Source of the DNA: Liquidambar formosana
Lineage: Eukaryota; Streptophyta; Magnoliopsida; Saxifragales; Altingiaceae
Assembly (NCBI GenBank): GCA_039720395.1
Contig: CM077832.1
Coordinates: 17,517,850-17,581,849 of the forward strand
DNA: 64,000 bases
Reading direction: 5' to 3'
Both the position numbers and the translations under genes were made by a program. Under the pieces are notes generated by a model. It saw nothing but the letters and a program-made list of their open reading frames with translations. It ran no database searches and was not told the origin of the DNA. Below are positions 58,925 through 64,000 of this stretch, piece by piece; the first letter of the stretch is position 1, and every line of letters begins with the position of its first letter.

Positions 58925-59266
58925 ATGGCTAATTTATCTGGAAATGATGTTATATCGATCAAATCCGAGGGTGGAACCCATGCTAGTTTGTTGTCAGATG
59001 AGCATGATAACCTTCCGTTGAAACTACGGATGAAAAAATTTCTCTCATGTAAACCGTTTCCTGATTTCAATGACCTTCAATCCAATGTAGTTGACAAAGA
59101 AAGTGGAAGACTATTGATGTGAGCATTCATTTCTTGCACTTTTGTTTGGTTCTTTGTAACAATGTTAAGATTGTGAGTTTAGTGTTTGAAGCTTTTTTGT
59201 GGGCTCATATGCAGGCCCCATATTCATGCTGTTGTCAAGAAGGAAGATGAGTATTGTAATTCTCAG
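58925..59266 (+). CDS. N-terminal exons of an unrecognised gene, open at right edge
   Basis: Exon 1 58925-59118 (ATG, MANLSGNDVISIKSEG...) ends at donor GTGAGC; exon 2 59215-59266 follows acceptor ATATGCAG and ends at donor GTAATT. Joined, they give 82 codons in phase, ending HAVVKKEDEYCNSQ. Visible features: an acidic DEHDN stretch near residue 24, a basic LRLRMKKFLSCKP-like segment near 32-44, and no signal peptide. Both junctions keep the frame, which supports a real gene. Later exons were not found up to 64000; the following intron is filled with transposons. I do not recognise the product. Confidence 0.65.
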
Positions 59267-59463
59267 GTAATTTAGCCCCAACGTCACTTTATGCCTTCAT
59301 TTCATCTCCCTTATGTACAATTTTTTTTGTTGTGATGTGTCAAGCATTATGGGTTCATTTAGATGTAGTTTGATGGGCCTTTATTGTGACACGTTCAATG
59401 TAATGTATCTGGACGTGTTCAAAAACAGATTATAACTACCCCATTGTTTATATATATGGGTTA

Positions 59464-59812
59464 GGATCAACATACACAACTTTTGACACAATTTTTGACA
59501 CAATCTTGTAGATAGCTATCTCATACTCATGTTTTGCGAAACCTACCATTGGATTAGAGTCTTCCCAAGTAGGTCATGCATGCAAAAAATAAACTTAATC
59601 TGAGACTTGGTGCCATTCGATCCAAAAACTCGTCTTTTTAATCACTAAAAACCTCACATTTGTGGATGAAGCGGCTCTTAATCTCGGATCAACTTGATTT
59701 TTGGTATGCATGACCAATGTGGGAAGACTATTTAATCCAACGATGGGTTTCACAAAATATGATTCGAAGATAGGTCATCTAAAAACTTGTGTAAAGATTT
59801 GTGTATGTTGAT

Positions 59813-59814
<2 letters not shown>
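59464..59814. mobile_element. 351-bp MITE, ends GGATCAACATACACAA
   Basis: Perfect 16-bp inverted ends GGATCAACATACACAA (59464-59479) and TTGTGTATGTTGATCC (59799-59814). Inner arms share TTTGCGAAACC / GGTTTCACAAA and CATGCATG words. It sits in TA-rich sequence; a TA target is likely. Confidence 0.7.
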
Positions 59815-59849
<35 letters not shown>

Positions 59850-59852
59850 TCA

Positions 59853-60068
59853 GGATCAGGGGACACAAGTTTTTAAAACTCCATCTACGACTCATATGTT
59901 GGGAAACCCACCGTTGGATTAGATTGCCTTCCCATTTAGGGCATGCATGCCAAAAATCAAGTTGATCTAAGATTAGGAGCCGCTTTATTCATCAATGTAA
60001 GATTTAAATTGATTAGAAATGTAAGTCTTTGGATCAAGATTTGTGTCAGAACTTGTGTCCCCTGATCC
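59853..60068. mobile_element. 216-bp MITE, ends GGATCAGGGGACACAAGTT
   Basis: Perfect 19-bp inverted ends at 59853-59871 and 60050-60068. It contains the same internal CATGCATGCCAAAAATCAAG-type words as its neighbour at 59464-59814, so the two are relatives with different ends, separated only by a TA repeat. Confidence 0.72.
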
Positions 60069-60428
60069 TAATCCTATATATATATATATATATATGTTTG
60101 TATGTATGTATATATGGTGTTAAGAAAATAAAGTTACTACTTCTGTATGTATATATGGTGTTAAGAAAATAAAGTTACTACTTCTTTTTTGTTAAAAAAT
60201 AAAGAAAATTTGAATTGGATTAATCAAAACACTAAAAGGGTTATATAGATTACAATTCTAAACACTTAAGGAAACTAAATATTGTAAAATATTCATCCAA
60301 TATATTCTCACCATATTTGGCCTCAATCAATTCTAAGCAAATAAGGAAACTTAGAATAATAATCAAACAAGGAAACCCTAAATGCTTTAGAATATTCTCT
60401 AAATAGGGTGAGGTTTCTCTCCATTTAT

Positions 60429-60530
60429 TGGATGGTTCAGTGAAATCTAGACCATTCATAACATGTAGGGGTCACCAATTCATGTGGGACCCATCATAAA
60501 TGAATGGCCTAGATTTCACTGGACCATCTA
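60429..60530. mobile_element. Fold-back MITE inside the 3' LTR
   Basis: The arm GATGGTTCAGTGAAATCTAG (60431 onward) pairs with the complement in TGAATGGCCTAGATTTCACT and GGACCATCTA (60501-60530). The partner LTR at 62089-62396 lacks this segment, so it inserted after the retrotransposon. Confidence 0.65.
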
Positions 60531-61250
60531 GTAATCTAATTAATGGAAAGGATCCTTACCCCTTTAAGTAATATGTAAAAACTCCAACGCAATTTAGACA
60601 CTTAACACTCCCCCTTAAGTTGGAGCATTTATATTATTATGCCCAACTTGTTACATGACTTGGAAAGTGGAAAACATGAAAAATTAAATAGTGATAATTG
60701 GATTGATAACTAAGCTGCATGATCTTCAAAATAAAAATTTAAGCCACTTGATATTCACCACTTCTCTTCAAATTGATGCTTACCACAAACTCTTTACAAC
60801 TTGATTTGATGAGGCCGATGGTAATGCTTCCCCTTAACTAAGGGTGTCATGTGCCTCCAAATGACAAAGCCAGCTTCAATGGGCTTGTACAAGAAGGTTG
60901 GCAAAATAAGCCACACTGCTACGAGGGCCAACTCTATGGCCACAAAACAAACAATTTTTTATCGGGTAGAGATATTAAAAACAAACCAAACAACAACAAG
61001 TATTGGGAGGAGCCCCAAATAGCCAACAAAAACTAAATCCAAACAGCACCAAACTAAACCGAGAATTAATACCAAAATCTTTGATGTGGAGACAAAACTG
61101 GGGTTGCAAATTAAGACAGGTGGGTTAGAATCGCCAAGGATCAGTGTGAACCAGCAAGAATGGATGAAAATGAGGTGAAACTGATCAATTCTGACCACAA
61201 TAGGGGTGGCTTCCAACGACGACTATACCAGATGACGACGACAAAATTCT

Positions 61251-61280
61251 CCTCTCTCTCTCTCTCTCTCTCTCTATATC

Positions 61281-61307
<27 letters not shown>
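61251..61307. repeat. (CT)n(AT)n microsatellite
   Basis: CT repeats run from 61251 to 61275 and pass through TATATC into (TA)n up to 61307, in the interior of the LTR element at 60190-62396. Confidence 0.9.
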
Positions 61308-61311
<4 letters not shown>

Positions 61312-62170
61312 ACCTACAGCAGAGATGCCATTTGTATTGTGAGGTTTAATGAAGAAGTGGATGAAGGACAAGAATCTAGGGCAAAATCAAAAGAGCGTGA
61401 GGAAGGAAGAAAATTGAAAATGAAAAAACCCATGCATATACCTTCTTTTTCCATGGTGGATTAGAAGAAAAAGAAGAAGAGGATGGCAAAATTCCAGAGC
61501 AAAATCAAAAGAGAAGGAAGAAAAAAGATTGCAAAGGGAAAAACCCATGTACCTTATTCCATATTTCCATGGATTATTCTGGACGTTCCCAATCTATTGT
61601 GAAGGGGGAGAGAGCAATTGTCTCTACCATGAGGAGAGAGACATGGAGGGAAAAGAGAAATGAGAGGGAGGAGAAAGTATGTTGGATAACGTCTGGATTT
61701 TCAGGGAGTCTATCTGGTTCTTAGCAAAAACCATGTGATACTTGGAATGATACTAACCAGCTTTTGGGCCCAAATTAAAATAAACAAAAACCTGATATGT
61801 GATTGGACTGCTTTTACCAAATGCTGTACCTTGAAATTTGGACTGTCCTTGCATCCAAAAATACCAGTTTTTAAGGTTGCCAAACAGCCCCTTAGAATAT
61901 TAAAGATGATGTGTAAGGACAATGACTGCAGCGGCAGAGAAGAATTCTGATGATGAGTATAGATAGAGGAAAAAAAATAAAGAAAGAAGAAAAAAAAGTA
62001 AGATCTTGGTGGACGGCAAGAAAGCGGCCACCGTTGGCGGAAGACTGAACACAAATTTGTCACCAGTAGATGAAACAATCTTATACCAAGTTAAAAAGTA
62101 AAGAAGACTAGAATTGCATTAATTAAAACCCTAAAAGGGTTTAAATAGATTACAATCCTAAACCTTGTCA

Positions 62171-62203
<33 letters not shown>

Positions 62204-62619
62204 TTACAATCCTAAACAGTTTAAGAAAATAAATATTCTAAAATATTCATCCAATATATTCTAACCATAGTTGGCCTCAATCAAATGTAAGCAAATAAGG
62301 AAACTTAGATTACTAAACAAACAAGTAAACCCTAAATGCTCTAGACTATTCTCTAAATGATATGTAAAGACTCCTAACAAATTTAGACCCTTAACATTTC
62401 CTTTTGCAAACTTCATTCTATTTTACTTAAATTATGTGCTTGAAGTTTAACTAGAAGTTAAAGGTTAACATGATGTATGATTGGATTCTTTCTGTTGGTG
62501 TCAAAGTTACATTAAATCTCATAAAATTTAACTAATTACATCTGATGGCATAGTGGCTGAAACCTTTTTTTTTTTCTGTTCATGGATTTTTTAATTTCAT
62601 TTTGATGATAGTATTGTGT

Positions 62620-63270
62620 CAAAATGAGAAAAAGGGGGTAGTCCAAGTACATTTGGTATGTACAATTACTATCCCAAAAACACTAAGAAAGCTAAAGCTG
62701 AAGAGAATCAATAAAGAGAAGACAAAAGAGGGGCTGCCCACTTCAAAATGGCTACAAAACCACCAAAAAAGGGTTTTGACCGCAATTAGTTTCAACTCTA
62801 TCAAAGACAATCCCACTTCATCAAAGGTTCTCGCGTTCTATTCTTTCCAAATGCACCAACAAAGAGCATTTGGCATCATTCTCCATCCACATCTGCCATC
62901 CTTTCTTCCTGTCTTAGTCCACCAACCCGAAAGGATATCATGCTTTGAATAAGGTAAGACCCAATGAACTCTGAAAAAGTGGAAAATATACACCCACAAA
63001 TTCCAAGCCATAGGTCAATGAATAAAATGGTGGTCCACCATCTTTGCCGGTTCCTTGCATGTGATACATCTATTAGGCGTTTCCAATCTTCTTCTAATCA
63101 AATGATCCATTGTCAAGCACTTATCTTCAGACACCAACCATGTAAGGAAGACCACTTTTGAAGGATCTAAAGCAACTCAAATACTTCTAGTGGGGTGAAA
63201 CAAATCCTCACTATTTCTCCAAGTATTGTAGAAAAATTTCACTAAGAATAACCATTTGGAATCCTTACAC
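62620..63270 (-). mobile_element. LINE fragment with zf-RVT domain
   Basis: From about 63160 down the minus strand reads KVVFLTWLVSEDKCLTMDHL, then RRRLETPNRCITCKEPAKMV and DHHFIHCPMAWNLWVYIF. The Cys-X2-Cys and His/His-Cys ligands match the zinc-binding region after the reverse transcriptase of plant LINEs. Stops and frame changes on both sides show it is a degraded piece. It is probably in the same large intron of the 58925 gene. Confidence 0.7.
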
Positions 63271-64000
63271 CACACCAAGGTATCATTCCCTTCTACACTA
63301 AGAGTATTTGAAAAAAATTTAGTACACTTTCCCACCTCCAATAATTGAAATGCCTATAAAAAGAGATATTCCAATGCAAAGAGCCGCTCATCCCTTCTTC
63401 CCACCCCCCTCTCAAAAAAAAAAAAAAGAACAATCTTTAATCCGAGCGTCATTGTTATTTGCTATAGTAAACAAATGGGGGAGATCAATCATAGCATGGT
63501 TTTTGTCCACACCAAGTGTCTTTTGAAAATTCTACTTCCCCCCCCCCCCCCCCCCCCCCCCAATCACGCACTAATGGGAATGGACGTTAAAATTTTGTTC
63601 ATGGATTTATAGGTCCAACTGCTATGGAAAATACATTATAATTTGCATCAGATCAAGCAAGAATCTGCTTTACCAAATGTATCAACAAAAATCATAATTC
63701 AAATTGAAGTCTAGGATTTCACCTTTAAAAAGATAAATTATTTTCTTTTGGGTGCCATTGATTATTTTTATTAATTTTATTTCAAAAAATGGTTATCTAG
63801 TTGTTTTTTGTTTTTGTTTTTTCATTTTTGCATTAGTTTCTTCATTAGTCTCCCATTTTTTATTTTATGTCATCAAATACTGGAGTTTCTTTATTTTCAG
63901 AAACCATATAAATTAGGATGCTTGGAATTTTGAAGGGAATAGTCTAAAGTTTATATTCTTTAGTTTATTGGAATGCTTCTCAGTTAAGGATCTCGATGTG
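63271..64000. other. Non-coding DNA with a 24-nt poly-C tract
   Basis: An uninterrupted C run occupies 63538-63561 and an A tract 63414-63427. The candidate acceptor at 63900 (TTATTTTCAG) is followed in phase by a stop after ten codons, so no further exon of the 58925 gene is called. Confidence 0.5.

Larger units (their letters stand above)
59267..60189 (+). other. Intron 2 of the 58925 gene, left part
   Basis: It starts GTAATT and contains two MITEs (separate entries), (TA)n at 59815-59847 and 60078-60094, and a 42-bp tandem duplication TGGTGTTAAGAAAATAAAGT... at 60115-60187. No exon is supported. Confidence 0.5.
60190..62396 (-). mobile_element. Coding-less LTR retrotransposon (LARD/TRIM-like)
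   Basis: LTRs at 60190-60607 and 62089-62396 are clearly homologous (CTAAAAGGGTT..ATAGATTACAAT, ATTCATCCAATATATTCT, GCAAATAAGGAAACTTAG). Inside the 3' LTR the minus strand has AACTTAAGGGGGAG, a polypurine tract; inside the 5' LTR it has TTGGTATAAGATTG, near the tRNA-Met primer site. The 1.5-kb interior has no gag or pol. A matching target duplication was not found. It lies in an intron of the 58925 gene, antisense to it. An A tract of about 34 nt splits the 5' LTR at 62168-62201. Confidence 0.7.

Noticed and set aside
63900..63935. Third exon of the 58925 gene after TTATTTTCAG
   Set aside because: In the required phase it meets a stop after ten codons.
1..64000. tRNA, rRNA or organellar insertions
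   Set aside because: No cloverleaf, box B with paired acceptor, rRNA core or plastid/mitochondrial gene was recognised by eye; a covariance-model scan would be needed to exclude short RNAs.

Overview
This window looks like nuclear DNA of a flowering plant, most likely a eudicot and probably a woody, repeat-rich one. The signs are spliced plant genes, AT-rich non-coding DNA, LTR retrotransposons of Ty1/copia and Ty3/gypsy type, Mutator-, hAT- and PIF/Harbinger-type DNA transposons, plant LINE fragments, and many microsatellites. The species is not determined. No bacterial, organellar or CRISPR-like content was seen.

Host genes are sparse. The only complete one is a four-exon minus-strand gene (coding span 17371-21981) for a 495-residue secreted, probably GPI-anchored GH17 beta-1,3-glucanase with an X8 (CBM43) domain. 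Both catalytic glutamates, all splice sites and a 28-nt micro-exon can be read directly. A second gene starts at 58925 (+) with two coding exons and leaves the window. A third locus (about 29.9-37.2 kb) is a tandemly duplicated, degenerate gene fragment that I do not recognise.

Layout: 1-1369, 3' end and LTR of a Ty3/gypsy element; 1.4-9.3 kb, non-coding DNA with small DNA transposons; 9293-16640, a structurally complete but coding-defective Ty1/copia element (minus strand) with LTRs differing by one substitution plus a 2-bp indel. That element lacks gag, protease and most of integrase. It carries a 198-codon antisense ORF and a 28-copy array of hairpin-forming repeats. 17.4-22.1 kb, the GH17 gene; 22.8-28.3 kb, LTRs and tandem repeats; 29.9-37.2 kb, the duplicated gene fragment, one copy split by a three-deep nest of LTRs; 37.7-39.0 kb, a Mutator-like element; 40.8-52.8 kb, a nest in which a gypsy LTR holds a MULE-type MITE, which holds a PIF/Harbinger transposon, which holds three solo LTRs, one splitting the transposase; 54.2-56.9 kb, hAT-type elements; 57.4-64 kb, the second gene, its introns filled with MITEs, a coding-less LTR element and LINE pieces.

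Two themes stand out. First, seven LTRs are solo with matching or near-matching 5-bp target duplications, so LTR-LTR recombination has been very active. Second, the copia element at 9.3-16.6 kb is young by its LTRs but cannot encode its own mobilisation. Its antisense ORF and hairpin array are the best candidates here for something undescribed.
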